A DNA stretch of 64,000 nt from the NCBI GenBank assembly GCA_022495005.1, contig JAGYXB010000965.1, positions 310,001 to 374,000 of the forward strand, read 5' to 3'. The notes beneath the pieces are model-generated. The model was not told the origin of the DNA, ran no database searches, and saw only the letters and a program-made list of their open reading frames with translations. The translations under genes and the position numbers were made by a program. Numbering within the stretch: position 1 is the stretch's first letter; the number at the start of each line of letters is the position of its first letter. Origin of the DNA: Rhyacophila brunnea (taxonomy: Eukaryota > Arthropoda > Insecta > Trichoptera > Rhyacophilidae). Of the stretch, positions 44,801 to 56,400 are shown piece by piece.

Positions 44801-47475
44801 AACACTATTTGAAAATTGACAGTGGATTCGGTTATCAGTACATTAATATAACATACGACGTAAGCTGAATTATCTACAACGAATTGACCCAACTAAATTA
44901 ACACGGGTTCAAAAATACATAAGTGCAATATCGGCAATGAACTGCAGGACGGTTCAACTGCATTATGCAAAAAAAATTAGTACTCACATGGTTGTGTAAA
45001 CATCGTTGTGTAAACATCAATAACAAATTATTTCACGGCTCACTCGATATTCAGATAACTCATAGCCTCGTGAATAACAAAGTAAAGACTATAGAAATAG
45101 CAATGAAAGACAGTGTAAAAAGACGCCTTTATTCGAGTAGACCACTATCTGGGTTTTTGTTCCTGTTTCCACACAATCACTCCACAGAGAAATTCAACCA
45201 AACTACCTCCATAAGGTTCAGTTTTTCATTACAATCACAAATAATATAAAATTTCAATAGCAAAAATATTGATCGATTTGAGAAGGATTCAAATTGAGTG
45301 ACATTGTGGCCCGATTACATACACATTCAAAGCTAGCCTTTCAAACTCGGCGGCTGCGACATATAACAATGACAGGTCTCATAAGCATTGACCCAATGGA
45401 ATTAAACGTGAGTCAATTTGATTTGCAAAGACTTATGTCTTTCACTACTAGACATGCCAGGCGCGTGCGTGGCCATTAGATACTTATACTTTCACTGCTG
45501 ACAAGTTAATTACTACATTTAATTATCATGCTAATTGCTACACGCCAGATGTGTCTTTAGCAGTGACCGAGTTGTGGTAATTAACTGACCAGCGGTGAAT
45601 GTGTTATTAATCAATCAGTGTACTTTTGATTGAAAATGGCTTCTACAAATAAATCGAATAATCGTAAACGTTCAGTCGGATGGGACTTGGGAGAAGAATG
45701 TGGACATACCTTCATCTTGGTGAGGAATCTGTCCAGCAGGTTGATGGCATGGAACAGCACGTCGGTGGGGAGGTCGTACCACACTTTCAGGCAGCGCAGC
45801 ACGTGTGCGGCTCCGTCTCGTGTCCCCGCCGATATCTCACCTCTCTGTAATTATTGAAAACAACACGGTCATCATTAGAATACTGGATGAGTCAATTAAT
45901 ATATTGTCTGACATCTTCACCATATCGTGGGCATGCAGTGTAAAACAGAACACTCACACAACTGGAATATAATATCATTATAATAATGTCACATGTGTGG
46001 TCATAGGTCACTCTAATTTTTTTTTGTTATTTGTAAATGATTGGAAATTTGGTATCATGCAATTGGAACACATTACTAACGCAGCTTAGTTCTTGGAACT
46101 GTCGAGCACACTGATGCTCCCGTAGTTATCGCAGATATATGTCAATAATAGTAAGAACTGATGAATCTTGAACCCTCTCCTCCCAAAGACCGGCGAATGG
46201 CTCACACTATGTTATTTTTAAGCATGAATGCGCTGAAGGCTTTACAGAGATCTAACCTAGAGACGTAAGGCAAAAAGATAAAAACATAGCGAAAGAAAAT
46301 TGAAAATAACTATTTATTACCTGCGGATTCCCAGGTAGCACGACAGTCGGCTGAAACTTGCACTCGACCTGCAGAAATTCACCGAGACAGGAATACAACC
46401 CTTCCACCTCCGCCTGGGTATATTCCTTCACGGCCGCGGAAGACGAGCACGCTTCATCCGCCATCTCCTCATCGACAATCCCGCTAGCGGCGCCAGCCAT
46501 CGCAACCTTTTCTTTTTCTTTCAGGTCCTGGCTGACGTATCGCATCTCCTCATCCTCCAGCGGCTTCAGGTGTTCGTGCAGCCTCTTGGGCCCCTGCTCC
46601 ACGTAACCCATGGCGCCGACCTCCTGCCGGACCGGTTGGCCCGCGAACTCGCTCAACAATGCATCGTGGTTTTGTGTTGTGGCGCAGATGGCGGGGGGTA
46701 CGTCTGGCTTTGACTTAGCGGATTCCTTGCGGCGCGATTGGAGTAGCTTACTGACAACGGTTTCCTTCCTGTCCACGCAGCCATTGTTGGAGCGCAGATG
46801 CTGTTTGCTCGGCGATAGTCTGCTTGCGTCTAGTGCCTGTTGAAATTTATTAATTCTCTTGTTTAATGATCCTCCATGAAGAATGGATACAACAATCATA
46901 ATGCAATAGAAGCTAGAAACTATGAACACCTCTAAGGTGACATTACCTTATCAACCATTTTTACAAATCCATCTTGGATAACAACAGATAAGGCTGTAAA
47001 GTTGTAAAACAGATCTAATAAAATTTGCTACTTTTGTGAACACCCTGCCTTTTAAAAAAGCATTCCATTTTCAAATGTCCTTTACTTCGAGAGGCATTCC
47101 ATTTTCAAATGTTTAAAAAAGCCTTTATAGAACAATCTCATCAATTTACAGAATACATAATGATCTCACCTGCAGATACGCCTGTCCCGGCTCCTGGTGC
47201 TTCCTGCCCCCTTTCCCCTTCCCCGAATTGGGATTCTGAAACTTCCTCGAACGTTCGTTCCTGAACTTGGTCCTCGCGTTCCTCTTCTTGTTGCCGTTGG
47301 CGTTGGGCTGCTGGTTCCGCCTGTGGCTGTGGACGGTGGACCTCGGGGAGGAGCTGGTGGCGTGGGGGTTGTTGAAGTAGGCAGCATCCGGGGACGAGGG
47401 CTGCGATACCGGCTGTCTCTGCATTTGGGCGGGGCGCGGGGTCCAAGCGGGAGACGCGCCGATATCCGGCAGGGC
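35759..47475 (-). CDS. CycG: Cyclin G homologue, ten coding exons
   Basis: Minus-strand exons: 47475-47170, 46836-46321, 45844-45710, 42257-42158, 41198-41002, 40696-40594, 40253-40135, 39308-39183, 38876-38770, 35840-35759. All joins keep frame; from the Met at 47424 the protein is 579 aa. The N-terminal ~255 residues are low complexity and include a basic NKKRNARTKF region, likely nuclear. The cyclin box (about 230-345) reads VEGLYSCLGEFLQVECKFQP, HVLRCLKVWYDLPTDVLFHA, INLLDRFLTKMKVRQCHISC. 'NLLDRFL.KMKV' is the Cyclin G/I signature. The tail (SGSECSDEDTKDWPTSPL...SDH) is acidic. Known for the family: Cyclin G modulates the cell cycle, growth and DNA-damage responses and, in Drosophila, binds Polycomb-group cofactors. 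The start is uncertain: an in-frame stop (TAG 47478-47476) lies at the acceptor. Confidence 0.9.
36089..36303. mobile_element. Tc1/mariner-type miniature element
   Basis: Inverted ends CGTAAAAGGTCGGAACTGC and, from the right, CGTATAAGATCGGAACTGC, each flanked by TA (36087-36088 and 36304-36305). AT-rich interior, no coding capacity. Confidence 0.72.
36306..36458. mobile_element. Second TA-flanked miniature element
   Basis: Inverted ends CTGTCCAACAAGAAG and, from the right, CTGTCCAATAAGAAC, flanked by TA (36304-36305, 36459-36460). A diverged relative lies at about 44310-44450, with the shared interior AACTAACAAGCTCCTCCCAT. Confidence 0.75.
36953..38757. mobile_element. piggyBac-like element, 1.8 kb
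   Basis: TTAA flanks both ends (36949-36952, 38758-38761). Terminal sequences match in inverted orientation: CCTTTCTAACGCGGCAAC on the left and CCCTTTCTAAGCGTTACGAA from the right. Subterminal palindrome TGACTTTAGTCAGC...GCTGACTAAAGTCA at 36968-37026. Interior frames (37339-37533, 38238-38570, plus strand) are short and not recognisable as transposase. A non-autonomous or heavily eroded copy. Confidence 0.72.
38770..38876 (-). CDS. CycG: Cyclin G exon 9
   Basis: It reads VLRPTDRLTSTLPTILEQNL and TSATNGHHSDPNTRS. Phase 0 in, two bases out; donor GTAAAT at 38769-38764, with the piggyBac target TTAA only a few bases beyond. Confidence 0.85.
39183..39308 (-). CDS. CycG: Cyclin G exon 8
   Basis: 42 codons, phase 0 to 0: IGDESFFATHQAVVGVLERY then NARQKTPHRQRLVWRLSSRT. 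Donor GTAACA. Confidence 0.88.
40135..40253 (-). CDS. CycG: Cyclin G exon 7
   Basis: A split Asp codon, then SQLTSMQRSSSAEGGVSAER, LANLMRLVDFAMDLQRICQ. Acceptor TTTTGATCAG, donor GTAAAT. Confidence 0.87.
40594..40696 (-). CDS. CycG: Cyclin G exon 6
   Basis: ESEMVNRLEILSCDASCCNI, RACELALALLCTQL, then one base. Acceptor TTTCTTTTCAG; the donor GTCAGT is slightly non-consensus. Confidence 0.85.
41002..41198 (-). CDS. CycG: Cyclin G exon 5 (second cyclin fold)
   Basis: After a split Val codon it reads SISQCKCTVGDVRRMSVVIQ, EKLGSPVPQSSPVVTPLHWM, RLQHRLMMWAAAGLGVHDLL. 'ISQ.K.TV.D..RM..I..EKL' is the conserved Cyclin G segment. Confidence 0.9.
41486..42084. mobile_element. TTAA-flanked miniature element (piggyBac-like)
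   Basis: CCCAT at the left and ATGGG at the right, each next to TTAA (41482-41485, 42085-42088). AT-rich interior without coding capacity. The inverted match is short, so the call rests mostly on the TTAA duplication. Confidence 0.45.
42158..42257 (-). CDS. CycG: Cyclin G exon 4 (cyclin box)
   Basis: VRQCHISCISVSCMSIAILS then HRPQLPPINTEDL and one base. Acceptor GTTATTTGCAG, donor GTGAGT. Confidence 0.9.
42480..42730 (+). repeat. Decayed LINE ORF2 fragment
   Basis: It aligns by eye with 12110-12300: GACGCAACATAATTATATCA (N-x-I-T-E), CTTGTAAAGCCTATGCTTAC, TCAGAAACCAAGACATTAAT. No frame is open for long. Confidence 0.5.
43740..44046 (+). repeat. Decayed LINE ORF2 fragment with 57-bp tandem duplication
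   Basis: Same LINE region (GCGGATAAATGCTACTTCAG, ACTCGTACAGCCTATGCCTC). The ~42-nt block starting TAGCTCTACAATATGGACGG is repeated at 43948 and 44005. Confidence 0.6.
44065..44253 (-). repeat. CAGTGGCG hAT family, single arm
   Basis: TGGCTCAATGAGAACAAATG, GACTGTCAAAGTTTAGTGTG and the end CAGCCTATCACTG match the right arm of 11213-11862. The other arm is missing. Confidence 0.55.
44310..44450. repeat. Relative of the 36306-36458 miniature element
   Basis: TTTTTGGCTACGTGTTAAAA, CTCCTCCCATTTTTACCCGC, AACTAACAAGCTCCTCCCAT in the orientation opposite to the 36306 copy. The interior matches better than the ends. Confidence 0.6.
45710..45844 (-). CDS. CycG: Cyclin G exon 3 (cyclin box core)
   Basis: 45 codons, phase 0 to 0: RGEISAGTRDGAAHVLRCLK, VWYDLPTDVLFHAINLLDRF, LTKMK. 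Acceptor AATAATTACAG, donor GTATGT. Contains the NLLDRFL cyclin G hallmark. Confidence 0.92.
46321..46836 (-). CDS. CycG: Cyclin G exon 2
   Basis: 172 codons, phase 0 to 0. A low-complexity part (ALDASRLSPSKQHLRSNNGC and onward) leads into EVEGLYSCLGEFLQVECKFQ, PTVVLPGNPQ at the start of the cyclin fold. Confidence 0.88.
47170..47475 (-). CDS. CycG: Cyclin G first identified coding exon
   Basis: Acceptor TACTAG at 47476-47481. The frame runs ALPDIGASPAWTPRPAQ then MQRQPVSQPSSPDAAYFNNP, and ends GGRKHQEPGQAYLQ before GTGAGA. The first Met is at 47424. The exon may carry 5' UTR upstream of that Met, or join a further coding exon in phase 0. Arg/Lys/Asn-rich, likely disordered. Confidence 0.75.
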
Positions 47476-49560
47476 CTAGTACCTGATTGACGGACGGGGC
47501 GATTGGTCAAGAGCGAGTCGACGAGCGCGTTCAAGTTATTACGCAACGTAAAAATGACGCAGAATATTTCAACGATATAAAAGTTGGCTAATTAATCTTT
47601 TGCAAAGAATTTCAAGACTTCAAAAATTTCCTCGTAATATCTTTATAGCGATAAGAATCGAGTTTAAATCTTTATAGAGAATAACTCAAAAATTCCTTTT
47701 AATTGACTTATAATTTTAACTGTAATACAGAATTGATGAGTAAAATTCACTTGAAATTATCAGAATAATAGATAATTTATAACCAAGTGACAAAGGAAAT
47801 ATTTAAAACAATTTTGTAAGGAAGAGGTAATTTAATTATACAATTTAAGTAAGGAAGGAATTCTCTTTGATATGGCAATTCAAATGAGAATATTGTTCTT
47901 TATTCGAATTTCAAAGATAAGCTTGTTCAAAAGCAGAATTTTTTAAGTATGCCCACACTATTGGAAAATAAAAAAAACCTTCAATCAAAAGTGACAACAA
48001 TCTATTTTTGTGGTATATGAGTTGAGAGGCAATGTCAAGAGTGTTGTTTGGTATACAAACAAACTTCCTTCAGATTTGGCGATTGGCCAAAAATCCCGAG
48101 AACGGAATCGGAAAAAATATTTTAATCAGAAATAATTCAGGAGATTCAACAGATATTAATACTTTTGATGTGTTATTCCAATTGAATAATGGTGCAGAGA
48201 AATATTTTTAAAGAAGTCGAACTTGACCCAAAAATTGTGCCAGAAAATTGTCTTCAATCGTTTAAAAAAATAGAAAACACTGTCAATTTAAAAAAGGCGA
48301 ACGGTGAGTTAAATGATAGATAATGATTATCAAAAATCAAAACCAAATTCAGAGAACCGCAAAAAAAATTACAAGGGAATAATTTACTGTATTTTTTCAA
48401 ATTTGCCAAAAATAAAAATTTTACAAACAAAAAAAAACAAATCGCACGCTATACAGTGCTTGGCGATATCCAAAAATTGAAATCGAATTAGACGAACTGC
48501 AAAAATATTTATAAGGAGAAAATAAATTCTGTGTTAGATTCATGTGACAAAAAAACAAACGTGCGTCGTCGAATACCCCAACCAAACAGTGCGCAACAGC
48601 GTGACCCAAAAACCTCAAACACGTCACAGTTAAGAGAGCGGTGTCGTCGATTCTGAACCAGACCGTGTGCTGTCGAAAACCGGAGCTATCGTTTTGTTGA
48701 AAAACAGATACCCAGCAATCGACCTAATGAGACCCCTCTATCAAATATTTGGTACTAAATTTTTTATTATATTGTCAACGTATGCGTGTATTTTCAGTAT
48801 TATTACAACAATGAAGTATACACACACCAAGGTACTATACAGAGGTGGTTGAACACCGACTGTAGGCCACCAGAGAAAGGCGAGCGTAACGATACACCAA
48901 AGCGGCACGGGAGATGAAATCTTCCGGTAACGTGCGTATGGTGCGTTTTTGCTCACCAATTCAATGGTCTTTGAAAGAATCTCAGTTCTTTTTCTTTGAC
49001 GAGGATTCGAACCTCGTTTATCGTCAAGAATGCAACAATTCTGGACTCACTCTTATAAATCTGAAACGAAGGCATGGTTAGTTATAATCGAATCGGTCAC
49101 AAACGGACGGATCCACCTGAGGACAAAACATTTTAAGAACATACATATAAAAGTAGTATTTTTTTTTTAAATAAAAAATGGATTATTAATTTGTGTCACG
49201 GAAGGAAACCCTTTTATTGCCGGTGTCATTAAAAAAAACAAACTAGAGACCGAGAAGAGTGGAAGGAACTTAACGGAGGCCTGTATTCAGCAGTATATAG
49301 ACCCTGGCTGGTGATAAAATATGAAAAACATTTAATAACCCAAGAAATCGACACATTCCACACAGTTATGTCAACATAAAGAATGCCATACCGAATTAAC
49401 TTTTACCGTTGCTATTTACATTCTGACATTATAACGCCCTCTTTCCCTTTCAGCAACGCTACAAGAGCGATCTACACGATTCAAAGTAAACATTGTAAGA
49501 CTAAGGGAAATGACGCAAATTTGTGCTTGTCGCATGCTTCGAGGCTGTAGTACGATATGG
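47476..49560. other. Probable Cyclin G first intron, proximal part
   Basis: AT-rich. The only structured element is a hairpin at 48998-49026 that contains a perfect tRNA B-box-like GAGGTTCGAATCCTC (minus strand) without a recognisable A box. No exon seen. Confidence 0.45.
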
Positions 49561-50070
49561 TGAGGTATCCCAATGAATTCAAGGAAACATTAGACACAGA
49601 AACACAGCCTAAGGTGCCGTATTTGACCTCGATTCTAGCCCCAAAATTACATATGCTTTTGAGATAATATCTTCTAATGACATTCTTGAGACTGATGGTT
49701 AGATGCTATGTTTTTTCAGTCCTATTATAATATGGAGAGGAAGCATGGACACTCACAGAAATAACACTCAAAAAACTTGTAAGCTTTCGAAATGGTAGTA
49801 TACAGACGCATGTTCCGTAACAGCCGGAAAGACAAAGTTACAAATCGGAGAAATAAAAAGTAGAAAGTTGGCGAAGCTGGAGAGATATCGACTTTTGCAT
49901 CTTATCATTCTAGGGAAGATCTCCGATAAGCAAGGACCTAATAGCAGAAGAACATCCTAGCTCAAGAATATAAGAGACCGGTTTGAGCTCAGCAATACAT
50001 CCATATTTAGAGCTAACAGACACATAGAAAGAAATGACATTCCTTTTGAAAAACTCAAAAATATCCCTTG
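49560..50070 (+). repeat. LINE ORF2 C-terminal fragment
   Basis: Plus-strand frames read RCYVFSVLL, YGEEAWTLTEITLKKLVSFE, VVYRRMFRN, then LERYRLLHLIILGKISDKQG, PNSRRTS and LKNIRDRFELSNTSIFRANR. The order is that of a complete LINE C-terminus (RT thumb side to the end), broken by stops. Confidence 0.75.
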
Positions 50071-50699
50071 ACCCGTAAAAACATTTTTAAACTATTGGCA
50101 AATAGATTTAATTAAATAATACTTATTGAAAAAAAAATTTACCCTAGGTTAGAATTTGCCAAGTCAGTCAATCGAACAGAAGTGCGTAGACACTGAGACT
50201 GAGTTGTCTTAGTTTTTTGGAGTTTGTGTCTTTGCGACATAATAATATGACTCTGTTGACACATGTACAATAGACAAAAATAGTCTGATGATGATGCTGA
50301 CTATTATTACCGAAATGACCAGTAGCGTAACTATGTAATTAAGCCGGATGTCATTGCACCCCGTGCCGTTAGGAGACAGGGTCGAATCGAAGCTATATAT
50401 TTTTTTTAAATCACAATTGTTTATTTTTGGCAGCGTACTAAGAGCAAATACTGCAGTGGAATTACGTGGATAAGTTTGCACTCAAACAGATTAGATCGGA
50501 TGCACTGCTATCACCGAGAGCACAGCTGTATTTGAAAATTTTGCAACCCATCTTTCAAAGACAAACTAACATATCTGACCAGACCAATAAACTTCCAAGT
50601 TCAAAATCAGTAACAATAGAATGCTTATATGGGGAATTGCATGAATCCCTAGGTTGTTTCTCTATGTGTCAATCGAAAAGGGAAAAGATTCCAAAGTTA

Positions 50700-50890
50700 G
50701 TCCAATCTTGAATGACGATTCTCGTTTGTTACGCCACAGTATACGGCCTAAACGGATGCGCGGCGGGAAATAACATAAGGGCACCGTGTTGAGGAAGCAA
50801 ACAAGTTCGGCCCAGGTGCCGTCCGTTGGCCTGTGGCCATGTGAAAATTTCGCGAAAAAAAACCCACCTCCCGGCTCCACTGTCAAAATT
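50700..50890. other. GC-rich island in the Cyclin G upstream region
   Basis: Distinctly GC-richer than its surroundings (for example GGGCACCGTGTTGAGGAAGC, CCCACCTCCCGGCTCCACTG). Frames are open on both strands but unrecognised. Could be regulatory or an old insertion. Confidence 0.3.
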
Positions 50891-51397
50891 TTTAATAGAG
50901 GTCAGCGATGGCAAACCGACGGGAGACGATTTGTACTGTATTATTTCGATTTTGAGCAGACTATAGATTTACCTAAGTAATTTCATACACTCAAGTCACA
51001 CTGTCCGAAACTGAAAGCCGCGAAACGAAAATGGTTGACTTGTACCATAACAACACATTCACATTCATTATAAAGAAAACGTAGCCTGTGAAAAAACAAA
51101 ATCCGTGTCACTTAACATAGAACATTAATTAGTAACAATCACAAAAATCGCGTAATGTCAACTTCCTAAGATATTAACAATTCCGGCATGATTCAATGCG
51201 CCAATCTACAAAATATTATTTTTCAGTGGCCACCAATTCGACCACACTATACGCGTTGCAGAATCGCCATAAAATGGTGTAAAACTAAAAGTTACAATAC
51301 ATAAAGGCTCCTCCCAAAAGCATAGTCAACTGCTTGGTTAATTACTTAATTAAAGATTGTAAAATTGTGCTATCAAGGGTAATGATTAAATTAGTTG

Positions 51398-51643
51398 CAG
51401 GGCTCGAAATGGACCGGAACGCACCGGAGCGCCGTTCCGGTTCATACAATCCCCAAAATTATCGCTTCGTCTCGTGTAAATAGTAATTTGCCCGTGTGAG
51501 CGAGATATATCATATTATAAAAAAATCTAACACAATCGTTTTTTTAAATACATATATGTATAGAATTAGATAAGTAACAGTGTTAATATTTTCGTAAAGT
51601 TATCAAGCGCTCCGGTTCGTAAAATTTTCCATTTCGAGCGCTG
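51398..51643. mobile_element. hAT miniature element
   Basis: Ends CAGGGCTCGAAATGGA and, from the right, CAGCGCTCGAAATGGA. The 8-bp duplication ATTAGTTG flanks it exactly (51390-51397, 51644-51651). Inner inverted stretches ACCGGAGCGCC / CAAGCGCTCCGGT. Same family as 30776-31003. Confidence 0.9.
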
Positions 51644-52404
51644 ATTAGTTGTGAATAATATCTCGTAACTATCAAAATTCACACTTGCATTGTGAGATTT
51701 ATTTGCCATGGTCGTAAGTACTGTATTATACCTACGTACATACGCCAAAGTGAAGTTTTTATTTTTAGCCAATTATCTCATAATTCGAATTAACAATTGT
51801 TAAAAATCGCAAATAAGAGTAAGGAACTAAAGCAAGATGTTGACAGTAAGCCGTTACCATTCCAACAATACTAAAAATCCATTTGAATTGGACCAAGAAC
51901 TCTGAAGATCTTACAAATTGCGATTACGGTAATGATGAAATACGGAGCATCCACTCGCCTGTCAGCTTGGTATATCGATGTCGTGAATACGACCAGAAGA
52001 ATACATAAATTAATTAAATATTAATTTACATCACGAAAAAGGTTGTGACCCACTGCAGCGAAGCATTAACATCACAATGTAATAATAAACAACACAGTTA
52101 CGAAATAAAATAAATTATATTATATATAATATTACGAAAAGCAATGGAGATGAAGAAAAAAAACACGTTATTTATGCCAAAATTTCTAGCCGGGGGGGCG
52201 CGGGTCAAGTCACGCAAATATAGATCAACAGAGACCATCGCTCGAGTCTTCCGCTGACAAACTCAAAAGACTTGGTAAATGTATTCATTTTGAAAAACAG
52301 CCGCGTTGGATAATTTATGCATACAAACAAAAACAAAAAACCGCCGACGAAAATTAGCCCGGTTAAGTCTGTAGGTATATAGTCGCGAACTTAATACGTG
52401 GTGA

Positions 52405-52517
52405 AGAACTGTCTCCCGAAACACGTCTTCGAGTTCTGCAATTCTTTGGCCACGTCGCCAGAAGACATGGTGACAATTTGGCAAGGCGAACAAGATATGC
52501 AGATGGAGAGACATAGT
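52405..52517 (+). repeat. LINE C-terminal fragment
   Basis: The plus strand reads EELSPETRLRVLQFFGHVAR and RHGDNLARRTRYADGET, then a stop. 'LR.L+FFGHVARR..DNL.R' is a LINE ORF2 C-terminal signature. Confidence 0.72.
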
Positions 52518-53089
52518 TAGGAAATTTCAAAGAAAGTGAAATATAAATTGGAAAATCGCCACCCGATTGTCCTCGGTGGATGGTTTCGATACCTTCCGCC
52601 ATACGGACGGCGATTACCGCTGGAGAGACATGAACACGGTGAGCATTTGGACGTAATCCATACACATCTGTACGTAAACGATGGTCCATTTTCAGTTCGG
52701 CGCGGAAAACAAACATACATTAACATTAGTAATCATATTTGATAGTAGGTACAAAGCAATGACGAAACTACTAATAAAATAGGTGACCCCCACGGTGGCG
52801 TAGTGCGGCTTTGAACCCAACACCCACCATGTAGAGATCCCATAATGCCATGCTTGGAATCGGCATAAACGCAATGAAAACCGCGACAAAAACTAACCAT
52901 AAGTGAGAATGAAACAGCGTTCGGCACGCGTATAATAAATGCGTTGGAGTAAAAGAAAGAAGACATAATATGAGTGAAGGAGTTCGGTTTTAAGACGTGA
53001 AGCCGGTAAATATTAGTTTTACGGATGCGCTTGAGGCCAAGGGATCACTGTAGTCAGACCGTGACAAGTAACTGTTCACTACGACCGTA

Positions 53090-53134
53090 GTGCTAATTAT
53101 TCGCATTCGAAGATAATCAATAATTAGCACTAGC
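53090..53134. repeat. Short inverted repeat
   Basis: TAGTGCTAATTATT and its complement AATAATTAGCACTA are separated by about 17 bases. Likely the tips of a tiny foldback. Confidence 0.55.
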
Positions 53135-55160
53135 ATTTTAATTCGCATTTCCAGAGTCACGGCCTATATTTATAGTCGGTTTTGCTATAGGGGAAAACAC
53201 TGCGAGTAGGTAAGTGTTGCTGAAATATATAATTTTTGTGCGAAATATAAAGTTAGTATGAAATATTGTGTTTAAATGCGGTAGCAAGATGACCGTGCAA
53301 CGTTTCATAGGTAAACAATTAATAATCATATTATTGTTCCGAGACTAGGGTTTATATTTCGTAAAGACCGCGATTTCGATGGTTTGAGAGTGCAAGGATT
53401 GTCACCTGGAGAAGAAGAACGGAAGACCCGAGCGGAAAGCAGGAGTCTGCTCGAGGTGTAGTGTCACAAGAGAAGGTATCCAATATTATACAACACTTTA
53501 AACCGGATTATAATAGACGCTTCGTTCCTACGCGATTTGAAACATATAAAATATAGGTATAAAGCCGTCCGATTACACAAACAAGAATTTAACAATCGGA
53601 AGAAAAAACAAAAACCTACTCAAAAAGAATAGGAACGAAAAACAATAATGAAAAATAAAATACCTATAGGTATAAATAATATGTATGTATAAAGAAGTAA
53701 TCAAACCGGTCCGCGGCAGTGATGGAACAATTTGGTACTCACTTTCAGTTTTCAATGCCGAGATTATACTCGACAAACAAATTTAACAAAAACAAGTACG
53801 CATACGACCTTAAAATTATTCAAATGAATTTAAAAATAAATCGTACCATTACTGTGGCACGTTCACACCCATCCGCGGATACGCTCCGTTCCGGCTTCAC
53901 TGTTGATATTATTAATACCTATTCGACGTTTGTATTCTGATGGGAGCGGTTTTACGATAGCGAATCATGCAACCGTATACTGAGCTTCGAAAAGAGAATA
54001 ATGTTTGCGACAGATACAGATACTTTCGGAATATTGAGGAGATAAGAGAACGAACCGAGTAATTCAGGTTTAAACACCGGGCAAGTTTTGGGTGTGGTTT
54101 AGGTGGAAAGTGTGTTATTATCTACACTTGTATGTCAAATAGTTTTAAAAATTTCACGTAAAGTAGTGTTGGCATATTTTTATAATGCTGATTTAAATAT
54201 AGATGAAAAAACATGATATATTTGGCATAAAATTACAGTATAATTTACTATTACACATTTATTCAGAAATCATTTATTTGGAAACACTGACGAGATGATG
54301 ATAGACAGAAATCCAATGCCGGTGGAGTTACGTGCGCTTTTCATCACGAAAAACGGCCAATTTGTAACTGCAGGGCTATCCTAAATTATTATAATAATAT
54401 GTCGTATTCAGGCAGGTTAATTATTATCATAACTTAGTTAACTGTCAGATGTGATATTTTTAACACGGCCGCCCATGACCGCGAGCTGTTAAAATGTGTC
54501 GTTGAGTGACACGTCTATTTGATTCAAAATGCGTCCCATCAGAATCAAGTAAAACGTGTTATTCGTGTTATTTTGGTGGAATATAAATAATGTAAACGTA
54601 TTACTGCTAATACAGTAAAGTAAACGAAAAAATACACGAATGTAGATATAACCAACGTTAGCTTGATCTACATCTATCCACAAACGCAGTTCAATTCTCA
54701 ACGAAAACATAAAATAACGGACACTGGCCCGGCACTGAGGTGTGTGCACGGTCCTTCCGACTCTCATTGGCGTATATTTTTAATTATCAAAAATTGCAAT
54801 GTCGCTATCAGCTCGATGCGCGTTTGGCAGTTTTAGATTTCGCGCGAAATAGCCCGAAGCAGACATCATTATTTTTATGATAACACTTCAATGTGTGTAT
54901 ATTGTAAACAAATACATTGAGTAACAGTGGAACTGCTGCGTCAATTTCGCGTACAGTGTGTAAACAAATTGAATGCAACACATTCAATTTGACATTGAAT
55001 ATGTATATAAAAAAACACATAACATTGATGTAGGCAATAACCATTAACAATGTAAATGGGCACGATCAATTATGATTTAAAATAGATAATATACTATTTC
55101 AGTATGCAGTAGGCTAGTAGAGCAAAATTAAAATTATTACCTACATATTATAATATCCTC
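53135..55160. other. Probable Cyclin G first intron, no recognised features
   Basis: AT-rich sequence; several short unrecognised frames, none conserved by eye. Confidence 0.45.
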
Positions 55161-55164
55161 TACC

Positions 55165-55285
55165 TTGGTGCATTTGATTATGAAAAGGCATTTAATTTCG
55201 TTAAAAAATCCTCGACACCTTGTGCATCCAAGGAACTTCAGGCCAACACCTGAATAAAATTATAGAAGTCCTACCTCAGTTTAAA
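55165..55285 (+). repeat. LINE RT fragment
   Basis: The plus strand reads GAFDYEKAFNFVKKSST, the 'DYEKAFD.V' motif of LINE reverse transcriptases (RT block A; the catalytic Asp precedes Tyr-Glu-Lys-Ala-Phe). Frame lost soon after. Confidence 0.65.
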
Positions 55286-56137
55286 GGTTTAGGTCAGTAC
55301 CGATCTCCACGCACGCGCGTTGTGTAAAGAAAATAGTATGTATTAACCAAAATTCTAAAATCGACTAACTGTACCCCTACCGCATTAAATAAGCGTTCAT
55401 CCTGACCAAAACCAGCTCTCCATAAAACATTCAACCCCTCCTATCTCCCGATTCCATACTCTTTTTTGTAATCTTCCAAAATATTGCGCCTCTTAAATCT
55501 CGGCTCCATTTATATAACACGAATTATCGAGGTATGAACTACGGTAATAGGTTGAGACCTTCGAAATGTGACGGTATAGATAAAATATATAGATTACAGA
55601 CAGGGAAATAATAGGAACTGAAATATCTAACGGGTAAGGAGTAGCAGGTAACAGAGTCTCGAGTAAGGAAGAATCCGAGATAAACTTATAACACGTGTCA
55701 AGAATACGTCATACGTCGATACCGACAGCTGCTCTCGGTTTATGCATTGAGGCTCATTTAATATTGGTGTATTATACACACTATTGCACGCGCATAATAC
55801 CTACGTGTTTAATTTTCTGTTCTGTGATTATAGACGTATCCAAGAGAAAAGGATTGATATAATCCGGGTAGCATCAAAATAGAAAATTAGGAAACTACAG
55901 TACTTCAGCAGCATTATGAGGACAAAATGGCAGTATTCCTCAGCTCATTATCGAACGATATATTATGATTGGAACTAGTGCAGCTTTGAAACTGTCATTA
56001 ACCCGGGTTGCTGACCACCAAACGATACAGAATGCACGAGAAAAAAATTATTTATTCAACACAAATCCACATGCAGTTTGCGGAATACGGGTCGCATTGC
56101 GTAAATTTTGAATGGCCATCCTGTACAACACATATAC

Positions 56138-56153
56138 ACACACACACACACAT
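56138..56153. repeat. (CA)n microsatellite
   Basis: A short CA repeat. Simple-sequence tract only. Confidence 0.8.
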
Positions 56154-56400
56154 TATCAAACAAATACATATAGGCATGGACGAAAAATTAAATAAAAAAA
56201 ACAATAAAAACAACACCAAGGATACGACTCTATAGCCAGACTATGACGACATTGATGTTATCGAATGAAAAATACGTTGATTTCAGAAGTATTCGCCTGA
56301 CCTATGTCGTCGGTTCAAGAGAATCAGATTCCTTGGCGGAAAACACTTATAAATTATATAAAATAATCAATTAATTCCGACAGGATAATGATTTTTTATT

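Larger units (their letters stand above)
42258..45709. other. Cyclin G intron with LINE debris
   Basis: A 3.45-kb intron. It contains two decayed LINE fragments, one arm of the CAGTGGCG hAT family, a relative of the 36306 miniature element and a 57-bp tandem duplication. 44460-45700 shows nothing recognisable. Confidence 0.7.

Noticed and set aside
46358..46843. Plus-strand frames opposite Cyclin G exon 2
   Set aside because: Antisense shadows without homology.
47141..47546. Two other long minus frames over the first Cyclin G exon (Pro/Arg-rich and Gln/Glu-rich)
   Set aside because: Only the frame starting MQRQPVSQPSS reaches the GTGAGA donor in the phase required by the next Cyclin G exon.
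48998..49026. tRNA gene at the GGTTCGAATCC motif
   Set aside because: Only the T-arm hairpin is present; no A box or acceptor stem.
52363..52742. Overlapping 117-aa minus and 68-aa plus frames
   Set aside because: The minus frame is antisense to a plus-strand LINE tail for part of its length; neither has recognisable homology.
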